Shown: positions 10,623 to 24,020 of the stretch, piece after piece
How positions within the stretch are numbered: position 1 is the stretch's first letter
Layout of the letters: the number at the start of each line of letters is the position of its first letter
Assembly (NCBI GenBank): GCA_032622095.1
Contig: CP136066.1
Location: 9,941,784 to 10,005,783, forward strand
DNA: 64,000 nt
Direction of reading: 5' to 3'
Origin: Siphonodentalium dalli
Lineage: Eukaryota; Mollusca; Scaphopoda; Gadilida; Siphonodentaliidae
Notes under the pieces: generated by a model
The model's input: only the letters and a program-made list of their open reading frames with translations
The model's database searches: none
Told to the model about the DNA's origin: nothing
Made by a program: the position numbers and the translations under genes

Positions 10623-12066
10623 TACCGTACTGACCCGCGTTTAGGCCCAGGGGGCTTTTGTTTTATTTGAGCTCAAAAATCCAACTGGGCTTAAACTCGA
10701 ATATGACCCTTTGCAAACCAAAAATCCCAAGAAATCGCGATAGTAAAACTGAAGAAATGGATCCATAAAATAAAGTCGATCCAACACAGTTTCGGGGAAA
10801 TATACACGGCTTCCAGATTAAATAAAGTAAAGTATAAGTTATTTTCAGAAAGTATTTTTTTCATTTTGATGTGTATATTAAAATATTACTTCTTGTCTTG
10901 TTTTATTGCCCAAAATTCCCATAAATGACAGTTTTTAAGCATCATTCATGGGTCATCGGATTTCTGCCATTTCAGACAGCTGGGTAAATCCACTATCTAT
11001 AGTCTATATCTATAGTTTATATCAATGTTCAGATGTACGTGATCCCCACAAACAATATAATTAAAACACAACTTTGCCGTCGTCATTGAAGCCAAAGATA
11101 ATAATTAAAAAATGTCTGAAAATTGTACAGGGAAATATTATGCAACATATAAGAGAGTGACTTAATCCGATTAGGATAACAATGAACCCAGTGCTCTATT
11201 CATGGTCCGTTGTCTACAAAGAGTTACAATACAATAGTGACGACCCAGTGAGTCTAGTTAATTAACGAAATTACGATGTAAATACGAATACAAAAAAAAC
11301 ACGTGTTTGAATGTTTAGAGTTAGCCTATCGCTTCCAAACCATTGACACAGATTAATGTTTATACTATAGTCTATATCGTAAAACGTGAAAAATAGAAGT
11401 TTAAAATTTTTAAATAATGATTATTTACCGGGTACCAATACGACATCGGTATCTCTTTTTTTGAAGGCATCTTGTGCTGTTGGGGTGTTGTGGATGACAA
11501 GTCCCCCTTCTGCCCCATTATTATACCCACTGTGTGTTTACATAACCAGGGAATGAGTTCTTTTTGTGTTTGGCCACATGAAGGAACATACCGACATACA
11601 AAGAATATGTTTTTACAGTACTGTTGTTGACATGTGCGCGATGGACGCACGTGACTCTTTGAAGGGACTGATGTTTACCGCGTTCTCAGATATACGCCGT
11701 TAGCGAGTGCGTTCTTTTGTATTTGATATCTGTTGACGATTGCTTTCACCCAGGAAGTATAATTGAATAGACAAATGAGATTTTAAGATTCACTTTATTT
11801 TATTATTATCACTAATACCTACGAAGTATAACTTTCCATTTTTCGTGGCATTCTCGCCGTCACCGATCGTTTGTGAAATTACTTCCCGTTATATTGGAAT
11901 TATTTATTTGGGAAGTATCATTAGCAAATACTTACTTACCACCGCTGAAATTGAACAAAATTTGGGGTGGGCTTAAACACGAATATACCCCTGTGCATGG
12001 AATTTGGCCAAAATATATGGGTGGGCTTAAACACGGGCATGGGCTTTGAACCGGGTCAGTACGGTA
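10623..12066. mobile_element. 1.44-kb element with TACCGTACTGACCCG terminal inverted repeats
   Basis: taccgtactgacccgcgttt at the left is the inverse of the right end (aaccgggtcagtacggta). Subterminal blocks also mirror each other (gggcttaaactcgaatatga and gggcttaaacacgaatatac). The ends start with TA, consistent with a TA target as in Tc1/mariner-like elements. The longest internal frame (11372-11650, minus) shows no transposase motif, so it is non-autonomous. Confidence 0.65.
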
Positions 12067-12394
12067 TCATCACCTTACCTTCTTCTATCATGGTAAATTA
12101 TATATAATTTTGAAGACAGATTACTCATGGACATGTCAGATGAATAATCACATTCAGGGTTTCACATGAATTCCCGGGATCTATGTGTAAATGAAAGTCT
12201 GTTATAGAAGAGTAAGGGGGCTGGACAGCATCAACCCAACTGATATACCAAGCTGTTTCCCCCTAAACTGGGCTATCAATACACCAAAGCACACACAAAT
12301 CCGATGATCCATGCTCAAGGTACAAGCTGAAATTTTAATACAGACACAAAATTCAGAAACTCCCAAGTTCAACAAGGGCTGTAAATGTGGTAAC

Positions 12395-13350
12395 AATAGC
12401 ATCGCTAGGGCGTGGCAAAATACGCCCTTTAGCTATTTCGAATTGTACTACCGTAAAATAAAATAATACTTTGGGCTTACATTTGAAGAATATCTGATAT
12501 ACCCCTAATTTCAATGCCAAAATGCAGTCAAATTCTAAGTCGAAAAATTATGAAATTATGACAGAACCTATATTCGAACTTAGCCTGTAGTTTTAGCCAG
12601 GAAATACACATACCAGCTTTGGTTCAGATCAAATAATAAAAACTGGAGTTATCGGTCGGAAACCAACATGTTAGGAAATTGGTCAAATTCTAAGTCGAAT
12701 AAAAGGTCGGTAGACCTCATGTCCGCCTCTAAGGGTCGGCTTGATACGACCGTTGTTTGCGCATAAAAACCTGTCTTTAGTGCTAGTAAACCAAATTTAA
12801 TTTCATTCAGTACACATTTACTAAAGTTATCATCCAGAAACCTCAAATTGGCAAAAATTCTAAGTCAAAAAGGGACATAACTCTGGTGAAAATTGGCGGG
12901 CGAATTCGAATTCGAATTCGATCTTGACCTGTGTTTTGCTGGGAGAAAGACACATACCAACTTTGGTTCAGATCAAATAATCCAAACTGGAGTTATCGGT
13001 CGGAAACCAAAAATGTTAACAGACGGTCAAATTCTAAGTCGAAACGGGGGCATAACTCTGGTGAAAATTGGCGGACGGAACCAGAATTCGAACTTGACCT
13101 GTCTATTCTGCCAGTAAACCCACATACCAAATTTAATTTAATTTGGTTCACTCTAACTGAAGTTATCATCCGGAAACCTCGGACGCACGGACGCACAGGC
13201 TGATTATAATAGTCCTCCGAACCCGTTGGGTCGGCGGACAAAAAGGGCTGTAACTCACATTAAAATAACTGGACGGAACCCATATTCGAACTTGGCCTGT
13301 ATCGTTACTTGGGAAATACACATACCAACATTGGTTCAGAACATTACCCC
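12395..13350. mobile_element. Dispersed repeat family, 'aactctggtgaaaattgg' type
   Basis: Starts gtggcaaaatacgcccttta and contains three or four diverged modules with attctaagtcgaaa, aactctggtgaaaattggcg and cacataccaactttggttca. A second copy of the start is at 35880-36024 and a related piece at 33095-33400. Frames in it (66-122 codons) are not genes. Confidence 0.55.
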
Positions 13351-13359
13351 TGACCATAA

Positions 13360-13765
13360 AATCACTAACTATTTATCCACACACCCCATTCGTGAGCATA
13401 CAGAAACACATGTACATCCCACCCATGACCTTACAGTCACTCCATATATATATAATCAATACATAGATGACCATGTAGCTATATCCATACACCACATCAA
13501 TGTCCATACAGGCACACAAGGTGCACCCGTACATGATACACACAACCATACACCATACAGTCACACCATTCATACCGATTCACCCCACACATGACCTCTC
13601 CCTGTATACCCATACATCTCACTATGGACAACACACTCATAACCATATAGTCACTCATTGTATAAATATTCACATCATTCATGACATACATTAACTCCAT
13701 GTATACCTATTCACATCACATGGAGTAACTCCCTGGCTACCATCTTGGCAACCATCCTGTATCCA
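13360..13765. repeat. Degenerate C/A-rich tandem region
   Basis: Repeated cacatgacc, tcactcc, catacac-like words at irregular spacing of roughly 60 bp; strongly asymmetric base composition. Looks like a decayed minisatellite. Overlapping frames on both strands are by-products of the composition. Confidence 0.55.
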
Positions 13766-15430
13766 GTTGATATTGGTTTATCACAATGGACCAGAAGAGC
13801 CACATATTATGGTTCATCTCAGTTCCGTCTCAAAGTTCTGCCCATTTCCTTTCAATAATATGGTCAGAATCGCAAAAGAGGTTCTCCGCAAATTTCCATA
13901 CTTTAAAATGAATTTGTCATGCCCCATTCGGAACTGGGACAACCATAATATAACATTTAGTTGTCAGTTAATTACCTAACACGTATAATAACCAAGTGAG
14001 TCACAATTTGCTACATTTTCGGATAACGCAGAGAATAATGTTATATATATAATGTTGTAATGATATATGTTAAAAAATAACTTTTACCAATTTGATTGCC
14101 ATTTTGGAAGCCATTTTGAGCAATTTGGTCTATAAACACCATAGTGTGACACATTTAAGATAGACCAATACAATAAACACCTTTCAATCTAAAGATAGTT
14201 ACATATTACTAGAAAAAATGATCCAAACCTGAAAAGTTAATTTTTGCCGATATTTATGTCAAGTTTTTGAGAGAAAAGTCCAATATTTTTGGTGGTGTCA
14301 GTGGCGATAACAGTAACAATTAACCATGGTGCAGCAGTCATGTTAGTATTCAATGTATAGAAGGCAGAATAGCCAATTTTGTACATCAACCACAACTTGT
14401 AAGCGATTGCGGGACACCCTAGGGCAATATTTATCATTTTCCATATTTTGGCGGCCATTTTGGCAGCCATTTTGAGCCAAAGTAAGAATTTTTGTTCCAG
14501 TGAGTTGGAATATTCATAGGTAATGGTATGCCTCACATAATTGCAACCTTCTGTTCATGTCTTGTTGAAATATGACTAGAATCCCAGTTGTGATTTTTTG
14601 TGAAATTTTATACCGCTTTCTGTAAAATCGAATTTTTGAGGGATCACAAGCGGATAGGACCCCAATAATGGCATATATAATTGCTCCAATGATCAGTTAA
14701 TATAAAAAAATACAAAATAAAGTCATATTACTCAACCAGTTCCAAACATCATGAACTGATCTAGAAGATAATTGTGAAAAAATGATATATTTTCAACTTC
14801 TGGCGGCCATTTTGGTGGCCATCTTGGATGGTGAGTTTCAATTTTGGGCCAAAATAGTGTCATTATACCTTAGCTTCATGAAAATATATATATTTTACTA
14901 GATTAGTCATGTGAGTTTGCAATAAATTCCAAGTAACTGGTTTTACGTCTGTGAAAACAATTTGGGGGGGGGTATACTTTTTAGGGCGCTATAAAAAAAA
15001 TTGCTCAAGGCTGACAGATGGCCAGCCGATAAAATCTTGATGTCGGATACCTGAATTTACAAAATCCGCAGAGAAAAAAACTTTATACGCCAAAACACGC
15101 ATCCGTGACCTGGCGGCCGGACTATATAATAGTGTGATCACCGTCCCATGGAATATGGTAGATCAATGTGTATTGAAAATGAGTAAAGCGTTGGAGAAAA
15201 ACATGCTGTCCCATGAACTCATTCACTCTACAGTAAGATCTCTACAAACATTGAGCTTAATAACCAACTTATTTTTGCTTTTGGGATTGGTAAATACGAT
15301 CAATATTCACATTGACACTCTAACAGGTAACTATAGACTAGTCTTCTGGAGAAAATAATAAAAGAAAATTGAGGCAGGCAAGAAAATCTCAGCCAGGCAG
15401 GGTATCGGAAACAAAGAGGTTTTTTTTTTT
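13766..15430. other. Intronic sequence with 'ggcggccattttgg' dispersed motifs
   Basis: Several gccattttggaagccatttt-like words (14095, 14450, 14800), typical of dispersed invertebrate repeats, plus a G run at 14963. No exon found. Confidence 0.45.
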
Positions 15431-15433
15431 GGC

Positions 15434-15525
15434 CTTAACCCTTTACCCAACAAACCGGCCAAAAACGGCGAAATAAAGCTGCAACAACCTAAATTATCTT
15501 GGGTCTGTCTCAATACAAGACAGTC
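15434..15525. mobile_element. Left-end fragment of the TTAA (piggyBac-like) MITE
   Basis: ccttaaccctttacccaaca, aaccggcc and tcttgggtctgtctcaatac match the left end of the full copies at 24021 and 63525; the rest is missing. Confidence 0.75.
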
Positions 15526-15949
15526 AATGACTGTGGGGTCGCTCACCAGACTGCAAAGACTGATAAGACTGGGACTCTGGAGACCAAAACAGTGAGCACT
15601 TTTCATAATCACTTTAAAAGAAGTAGATTTAAACAGGATATGTGGCTAGAGAGACTTCAAGTATGTAGCTTGGTAAAAAACCACCTTGAAATTGCCAACT
15701 GTACACTACTGATCACCCCCCTCCTCCAGCTCAACAAGTCCCCTCCCGACCGGGATCCAGACTCCCAAGTCTTAGGTTGGAATTTCACAACCGACACCTC
15801 AAACTTTCTCAATTGTTGGAAATTTCCAATCTCACAAGCGCCTTTTTCTAAAACCATTTAAACATGTTTGAAGCCCAATTATCCATGGACCCAAAACACA
15901 ATACATGTATGTCAGACCAAACAGTCAGGTGGTTCCAAGGTAGATGTTT

Positions 15950-16495
15950 TAATGAATTTGGTATTTCTATGATTTTATTGGACACAAAAGTGTTAACTCC
16001 CCATAGACTGCCATTTCTTGACAGGTTGACCTCATTTTAACAAATCTGTATCTCAGTCACTAAAGGATCTTCCTGATTCCTCCATACTATATGTAAGCTA
16101 AATAGTCCAAAATCCCTTGAGAAGACATTTTAAGAATTACTATAGAGACATATAGTTATGTCCCTGGTCCCACCCTTTTAACCTGGTGACCCCATCTGAA
16201 TAAATTTGAATCCCAGACACCAAAGAACCCTTCATACATATCATAAATATCAGTCAAATAGACCTGATGGTCCTTGTGAAGGAAGCATATTAAGAGGGAA
16301 ACTGTCCTTCGCTTGGCCCCTATTTGACCAGGTGACCCCATTAAAAAAATCTGAATTGCAGTCAAGGAAGAACATTCCATTCTATATAAGCCAACTAGTT
16401 CTTGCAAACATATTTTAAGAATTACTATGTAGTGAAATAGTTAAGTCTCTTGCTCTGCCCTTATTTGACTTTGTGATCCCATTTTCACAAATCTG
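15950..16495. mobile_element. Dispersed modular repeat ('gaccccatttgaacaaatct' family)
   Basis: Diverged modules of about 125-130 bp sharing ggtgaccccat, aatctgaat, cagtcac, atactatatgtaagc-like words. Same family as 17930-18765 but more decayed. Confidence 0.5.
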
Positions 16496-17582
16496 ATAAG
16501 GATAAAAATTAAGTTCCCCAGTTGAAGTTGGTGATATTCACCCATTGGGCACCTCATTTATGAATTTTATCTTCTGCAAATTAGGGGATATAGAAACTTC
16601 CTAGAAGGGAAATTTAACTAACAACAATGTAAATTTGATACTATAGATACTTCCCAGAAGATGAGGCCTAAGCAGAATGAGGTCGTCAGAGGGTGAATTT
16701 GGTGATGCTAGCCTGCTGTGCCGGATAGCATCACAAAAAGCGTGTCTGTTCATACATTGTGTATGCCTGGCCTCAAGCAACACAATGTATTATACAACAA
16801 GCCTTGAAATAGTGTGATAGTGTGTCTGTCATTTGCAGAGTGAGGTCCCCAGAGGGTGAATTTAGTGACGCTAAATTCACCCTCTGGGGACCTCATTCTG
16901 ATAAAGTCCTCAACTGCTATGGAAGACCTAGAATAAAATTGAATTTCCCCAGTTGAAGTTGGTGATGTTCACCCATTGGGCCCCTCAATTATGAATTTTA
17001 TCTTCTGCAAATTAGGGGATATAGAAACTTCCTAGAAGGGAAATTTAACTAACAACAATGTAAATTTGATACTATAGATACTTCCCAGAAGATGAGGCCT
17101 AAGCAGAATGAGGTCCCCAAATGGTGAATTTGGTGATGCTAGCCTTGAATCAAGCTTTGAAATAGTCTGTCTGTTATTTGCAGAATGAGGTACCCAGAGG
17201 GTGAATTTAGTGAGGCTATCCTGCACAGCGGGCTAGTATCACTAAATTCACCCTCTGGGGACCTCATTCTGATAAGGCCCTCAACTGCTATGGAAGACCT
17301 AGAATAAGATTGAAGTTCCCCAGTTGAAATTGGTGATGTTCACCCATTGGGCACCTCAATCATGAATTTTATCTTCTGCAAATTAAGGGATACAGAAACT
17401 TCCTAGAAGGGAAATTTAACTTACTAACAACAATGTAAATTTGATACTATAGATACTTCCCAGAAGATGAGGCCTAAGCGGAATAAGGTTCTCAGAGGGT
17501 GTATTTGGTTATGCTAGCCTGCTGTGTAGGATAGCGTCACTAAATTCACCCTCTGTGAACCTCATTCTACAAATGCCAGGCA
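16495..17582. mobile_element. hAT-type MITE, three tandem partial copies
   Basis: The body (aagttccccagttgaagttg, gtgatgttcacccattgggc ... gatacttcccagaagatgag) appears three times, at about 16510, 16940 and 17305, each followed by the inverted aatgaggtcc/ggacctcatt core. Copies are highly similar, so this probably arose by tandem duplication rather than separate insertions. Confidence 0.8.
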
Positions 17583-17929
17583 CTCTTTGAGAAAATGAAA
17601 TTAATCTGATTTTAATGACCACTGAGTGATAATATAAACAACAAGGGTGCTTCATTGATAACACCATTAATCTCATTAAAATTATGGATGACATGAATAC
17701 ACTCCCTGGGGACTCTGTCTAAGGCTGCAGAAGCTCTCTTTATCTCTCTATCTGCCTTGCCATGTCTATCAGTTCATAGGAGAGTTGCCTTGTAATGGGA
17801 ATTTAAATAAATATACTTTATTTACCTGTGAGTTAGGATATGAGATAGGGTGGAATGCTGTTGGTTGGGGTGGGGTTCTGGGTCATGTGGGGGGGGTGAT
17901 ATTTTTTGTTTGTATGTTAAATTGATCAA

Positions 17930-18765
17930 GGAGTTCCTGAATTTTTTATTATTTTTTGGGGAATTATGGCCCTGGCTCCACCACTATTTAACCCAGTGAC
18001 CCCATTTGAACAAATCTGAACCCCAGCCATTCAATGACCCCACATACCAAATATAAACTAAATCGGCTTAATGGTTATTGACAAGAAATCGTTATAAGAA
18101 TTACCAAGGAGGAATATAGTTATGGCCCTGGTTTCGCAACTGTTTGACACAGTAACCTCATTTGAACAAATATTAATGACAGTCACCTAGGGAACATCCA
18201 CCCCAAATATGATCAAAATGCAAAAATGTAATTTTTTGGTTTTTAGAGTTATGTCCCTGGCTCTGCCCCTAATTGACCCAGTGACCCAATTTGAACAAAT
18301 CTGATTCCCAGTCACCCAAGGTCCCTCAGTACCAAATATAAGCTAATTCGGCCCAATATTTTTGTAGAAGAAGTCATTGTAAGAATTACTATGAGTTATG
18401 GCCCTGGTTTCTCAACTAATTGACAGGGTGACCTCATTTGAACAAATCTGAACACCAGTCACCCAAGGACCCTCCATACCAAATATTAGCTAAATCGGCA
18501 CAATGGTTATGGACAAGAAGTTGTTGTAAGAATTACTGTGGAGGAATAGAATTATGGCCCTGGTTTCGCAACTATTTGACCCAGTGACCTAATTTGAACA
18601 AATCTGAATGAGAGTCACCTAGGGAACATCCACACCAAATATGAACCAATTTGGTATGATGGTTTCAGAGGAGAAGATGTTTAAAAAAAAAAGTTGACGG
18701 ACGGACAGACAGACGGACGGACGGACGGACGAGGAGTGATGACTATAGCTCCACCGGAGACTTCG
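17930..18765. mobile_element. Modular non-LTR/SINE-like repeat with (GACG)n-type tail
   Basis: About six modules each containing tatggccctggtttcgcaac, tgacccagtgacc, atttgaacaaatctgaa, cagtcacccaagg and ccaaatataagctaaatcgg. Ends in gttgacggacggacagacag plus (acgg)n and gatgactatagctcc, typical of a 3' end of a short non-LTR element. Confidence 0.55.
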
Positions 18766-18775
18766 TCTCAGGTGA

Positions 18776-19100
18776 GCTAAAAACCATACAAATATGGATA
18801 TCATTGGAACCGGCTCATTGACCACATTGTGATGGTTACAGTTATGCCCTGTGCCAATGCATTCTCTTATATATGCGAGTCGACCATAGGTCGCCTCGCA
18901 TATATAAGAGAATGCATTGGCCTAAAAAAAATCTTTTTTTAACACTTTTTACCATTTTTTCTTACATTCTTTAACAATTTTATAATTTTTAATGTGTTAA
19001 GCCAATGCATTCTCTTATATATGCGAGGCGACCTATGGTCGACTCGCATATATAAGAGAATGCATTGGCACAGGGCCGTTCTGTTGGGTAAAGGGTTATA
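18776..19100. mobile_element. TTAA (piggyBac-like) MITE, 5'-truncated
   Basis: Matches the copy at 24021-24420 from atggatatcattggaaccgg to the right end gttgggtaaagggttat. The left about 75 bp are lost and the right TTAA is TTAT. Ends 40 bp before the exon 6 donor. Confidence 0.8.
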
Positions 19101-19139
19101 CCCAATAAACTATATAAAACTTGATCTTTAATTACTTAC

Positions 19140-19958
19140 GTGACTAGAAACCATATCTTTGGATAATGTAGAAGCAGACTTTGGCCTGACAGACGGACGT
19201 TCTAATGAGTCAGATTCGAATGTCTCAGATTTTATCACAGACCCACTCCTCTCGTCCTCTATCGACGACGAACGCTCCTTCTCCTGCACGTTCCTTAGCA
19301 CTTCAATTGTTTCTGAATGAGACAGCTTTAGTGAGTGTTCCATCGACGAATCTTTCTTCATCCTTGGAATTGTCGCGAACAACGACGTGGTGTTACTATT
19401 GGGGAAACTTAACGATAACAGAGTGGGCGTGGTCGGAGGCGGACCTGGAAATAAGGGCGTCGTTGGTGCAGACGACACTTCGTCCTCGACAATAATTTCC
19501 TCCAAATGTGATTGGTCGTATTCACCATTTGATATCGAACCCGTCAAGGTCACAGTATCCTCTAACATGTCCTCGCTTCCATTACTTGAACTAATTAACG
19601 AATCAAGTCGCGTTATTTCATGAAAAACACGTCTTTCGATTCGTATTTGCGGTGGGTGTGGCCGACATGGTTCATATATACTCTCATGATTTTGATCCAC
19701 TTCTTGATACGACGGATCGGGTTCCATATCAGAAATATCACTATCGTCATCATCGGATAAAATATCAGATAAATTAACGTCACTGTCGGCGTAATCATCC
19801 GTTGTTATCTCCCTGCTGAGTTGCTCGTCACTTCTTGATAAATCAAACTCGAGGTCTTGTCTCAATAGATCAGTCGGCGAATCAGAGTCGAGACTCAATT
19901 TCATTTGTTGTTCAGCATGTAGCACATCATCTGCCAAGGATTTCAGCACCGATGGATC
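19140..19958 (-). CDS. PLEKHH1: PLEKHH1-like exon 6, large acidic, Ser-rich disordered exon
   Basis: Residues 176-448, 273 codons, phase 0 at both ends. It starts DPSVLKSLADDVLHAEQQMK, then long Asp/Ser/Glu stretches (SDVNLSDILSDDDDSD), a PPPTTPTLLSLSFPNS block that may correspond to the vertebrate KPPTPPLHxFPSWESRIYAVA motif, and a Ser-rich tail (SVRPKSASTLSKDM). No folded domain is visible; it corresponds to the poorly conserved linker between coiled coil and PH1. Donor CAC|GTAAGT. The acceptor is AT-rich (TTTATATTATAG|GATCC) and is itself the terminal unit of a 3.3-kb array in which the same acceptor is repeated about a hundred times. I chose the copy adjoining the open frame. Most other units would shift the frame. 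Confidence 0.9.
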
Positions 19959-22900
19959 CTATAATATAAACCGATGGATCCTATAATATAAACCGATGGA
20001 TCCTATAATATAAACCGATGGATCCTATAATATAAACCGATGGATCCTATAATATAAACCGATGGATCCTATAATATAAACCGATGGATCCTATAATATA
20101 AACCGATGGATCCTATAATATAAACCGATGGATCCTATAATATAAACCGATGGATCCTATAATATAAACCGATGGATCCTATAATATAAACCGATGGATC
20201 CTATAATATAAACCGATGGATCCTATAATATAAACCGATGGATCCTATAATATAAACCGATGGATCCTATAATATAAACCGATGGATCCTATAATATAAA
20301 CCGATGGATCCTATAATATAAACCGATGGATCCTATAATATAAACCGATGGATCCTATAATATAAACCGATGGATCCTATAATATAAACCGATGGATCCT
20401 ATAATATAAACCGATGGATCCTATAATATAAACCGATGGATCCTATAATATAAACCGATGGATCCTATAATATAAACCGATGGATCCTATAATATAAACC
20501 GATGGATCCTATAATATAAACCGATGGATCCTATAATATAAACCGATGGATCCTATAATATAAACCGATGGATCCTATAATATAAACCGATGGATCCTAT
20601 AATATAAACCGATGGATCCTATAATATAAACCGATGGATCCTATAATATAAACCGATGGATCCTATAATATAAACCGATGGATCCTATAATATAAACCGA
20701 TGGATCCTATAATATAAACCGATGGATCCTATAATATAAACCGATGGATCCTATAATATAAATCACTGTAGATTATGATTTCAGCACCGATGGATCCTAT
20801 AATATAAATCACTGTAGATTATGATTTCAGCACCGATGGATCCTATAATATAAATCACTGTAGATTATGATTTCAGCACCGATGGATCCTATAATATAAA
20901 CCGATGGATCCTATAATATAAACCGATGGATCCTATAATATAAACCGATGGATCCTATAATATAAACCGATGGATCCTATAATATAAACCGATGGATCCT
21001 ATAATATAAACCGATGGATCCTATAATATAAACCGATGGATCCTATAATATAAACCGATGGATCCTATAATATAAACCGATGGATCCTATAATATAAACC
21101 GATGGATCCTATAATATAAACCGATGGATCCTATAATATAAACCGATGGATCCTATAATATAAACCGATGGATCCTATAATATAAACTGATGGATCCTAT
21201 AATATAAACCGATGGATCCTATAATATAAACCGATGGATCCTATAATATAAACCGATGGATCCTATAATATAAACCGATGGATCCTATAATATAAACCGA
21301 TGGATCCTATAATATAAACCGATGGATCCTATAATATAAACCGATGGATCCTATAATATAAACCGATGGATCCTATAATATAAACCGATGGATCCTATAA
21401 TATAAACCGATGGATCCTATAATATAAACCGATGGATCCTATAATATAAACCGATGGATCCTATAATATAAACCGATGGATCCTATAATATAAACCGATG
21501 GATCCTATAATATAAACCGATGGATCCTATAATATAAACCGATGGATCCTATAATATAAACCGATGGATCCTATAATATAAACCGATGGATCCTATAATA
21601 TAAACCGATGGATCCTATAATATAAACCGATGGATCCTATAATATAAACCGATGGATCCTATAATATAAATCACTGTAGATTATGGATTTCAGCACCGAT
21701 GGATCCTATAATATAAATCAGTGTAGATTAGGATTTCAGCACCGATGGATCCTATAATATAAATCACTGTAGATTATGATTTCAGCACCGATGGATCCTA
21801 TAATATAAATCACTGTAGATTATAGCACATCATCTGCCAAGGATTTCAGCACCGATGGATCCTATAATATAAATCACTGTAGATTATGATTTCAGCACCG
21901 ATGGATCCTATAATATAAATCACTGTAGATTATGATTTCAGCACCGATGGATCCTATAATATAAATCACTGTAGATTATAGCACATCATCTGCCAAGGAT
22001 TTCAGCACCGATGGATCCTATAATATAAATCACTGTAGATTATGATTTCAGCACCGATGGATCCTATAATATAAATCACTGTAGATTATAGCACATCATC
22101 TGCCAAGGATTTCAGCACCGATGGATCCTATAATATAAATCACTGTAGATTATGGATTTCAGCACCGATGGATCCTATAATATAAATCACTGTAGATTAT
22201 AGCACATCATCTGCCAAGGATTTCAGCACCGATGGATCCTATAATATAAATCACTGTAGATTATGGATTTCAGCACCGATGGATCCTATAATATAAATCA
22301 CTGTAGATTATGATTTCAGCACCGATGGATCCTATAATATAAATCACTGTAGATTATGATTTCAGCACCGATGGATCCTATAATATAAATCACTGTAGAT
22401 TATAGCACATCATCTGCCAAGGATTTCAGCACCGATGGATCCTATAATATAAATCACTGTAGATTATGATTTCAGCACCGATGGATCCTATAATATAAAT
22501 CACTGTAGATTATGATTTCAGCACCGATGGATCCTATAATATAAATCACTGTAGATTATAGCACATCATCTGCCAAGGATTTCAGCACCGATGGATCCTA
22601 TAATATAAATCACTGTAGATTATGATTTCAGCACCGATGGATCCTATAATATAAATCACTGTAGATTATGATTTCAGCACCGATGGATCCTATAATATAA
22701 ATCACTGTAGATTATAGCACATCATCTGCCAAGGATTTCAGCACCGATGGATCCTATAATATAAATCACTGTAGATTAGGATTTCAGCACCGATGGATCC
22801 TATAATATAAATCACTGTAGATTATGGATTTCAGCACCGATGGATCCTATAATATAAATCACTGTAGATTATAGCACATCATCTGCCAAGGATTTCAGCA

Positions 22901-23255
22901 CCGATGGATCCTATAATATAAATCACTGTAGATTATGGATTTCAGCACCGATGGATCCTATAATATAAATCACTGTAGATTATGGATTTCAGCACCGATG
23001 GATCCTATAATATAAATCACTGTAGATTATAGCACATCATCTGCCAAGGATTTCAGCACCGATGGATCCTATAATATAAATCACTGTAGATTATGGATTT
23101 CAGCACCGATGGATCCTATAATATAAATCACTGTAGATTATAGCACATCATCTGCCAAGGATTTCAGCACCGATGGATCCTATAATATAAATCAGTGTAG
23201 ATTATGATTTCAGCACCGATGGATCCTATAATATAAATCACTGTAGATTATGCCA
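19949..23255 (-). repeat. 22/46/64-bp compound array built from the exon 6 acceptor junction
   Basis: About 100 units. The 22-bp unit is, on the minus strand, TTTATATTATAG|GATCCATCGG: the 3' splice site plus the first 10 exon bases. Blocks: 36 units (19949-20741), three 46-bp units (20741-20879), 35 units (20879-21649), then about 29 units of 46 and 64 bp. The 46-bp unit adds TGCTGAAATC, and the 64-bp unit adds TGCTGAAATCCTTGGCAGAT with GATGTGCTA, i.e. progressively more of the authentic exon 5' end, followed by TAATCTACAGTGA of intron type. The authentic acceptor is the unit nearest the open frame. Confidence 0.96.
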
Positions 23256-23672
23256 TGAATCTCTACTCTGGCTAATGCACTTAGAGATCATATTCCACCT
23301 GTACAAAACATTGGAACTTTTTGAAGTTTTCACAGGGAACCCTATAAAGTTAAAAACATAACGCGGAGAATATATTTCTAAGTTATTATCTGTTCCTTGA
23401 TAATGTACTTCACTGTAGGTGAAGGTACAAACTCGAAATTTCACGATTTAAGTGAATTTGTGAGCATTTTTGCTTTGCATCGCTTACAATTATGATATTT
23501 TTCCTGGGTAATTAATTCAGCGTTTTTTGAGATATCGGCTCACAAAAGTCACAGAAAAGCAATTTGAGTTGGGACATTCATCTACTGTGAAGTACATTAT
23601 TAAGGAACAGATAATAAATAATAAATATATTCCCCGCATTATTTTTAGAGTTAGAGTAGATATTCATGGCAT
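23249..23672. mobile_element. Foldback element between the exon 6 array and a MITE
   Basis: tgccatgaatctctactctg at the left and agagtagatattcatggca at the right are inverted. Inside, gagaatatatttctaagtta, ttatctgttccttgataatg and tacttcac pair with gtgaagtacattattaagga, acagataataa and atatattcccc. Long arms, no coding capacity. Confidence 0.7.
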
Positions 23673-23725
23673 GATCTAAGATCAGTGAGAAAACAATGTT
23701 AAAACAGCAGGTCTCCATATATTGT

Positions 23726-23815
23726 GCCGGACATTTGCAGAATGAGGTCCACAGAGGGTGTATTTAGTGACACCGTCTCGCACACCACTAAATTCACCTT
23801 CTGGGGGCCTCCTCT
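23726..23815. mobile_element. hAT-type MITE core fragment
   Basis: catttgcagaatgaggtcca through cactaaattcaccttctggg: one inverted core without outer ends. Confidence 0.7.
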
Positions 23816-24020
23816 ACTCTGGAAATTAAGGCCTAAAAAAAGACCTTTGTTTCCTATAACGGAGCGTAAAAATATAGGGTAGGGAGGGGTGGTAAACTTT
23901 TGTTTTTAAATTTCCATAACATACAAGGTATTAACTCTTTTGATGCAACGCAGCACCACAGATGGACGCCCCAGTGCCATGCATTCTATACATGTATACA
24001 TAGATTGTGTGGGTATTTGG

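Noticed and set aside
11372-11650. Possible THAP or transposase fragment in the 10623-12066 element
   Set aside because: Cys and His residues do not fit a THAP or DDE pattern in any frame.
13226-13700. Overlapping frames of 64-122 codons on both strands
   Set aside because: Low-complexity CA-rich tandem region; stops are rare because of composition.
19949-23255. CRISPR-like regular repeats
   Set aside because: Units are contiguous without variable spacers, in a eukaryotic intron; the same holds for the 38-44 kb arrays.
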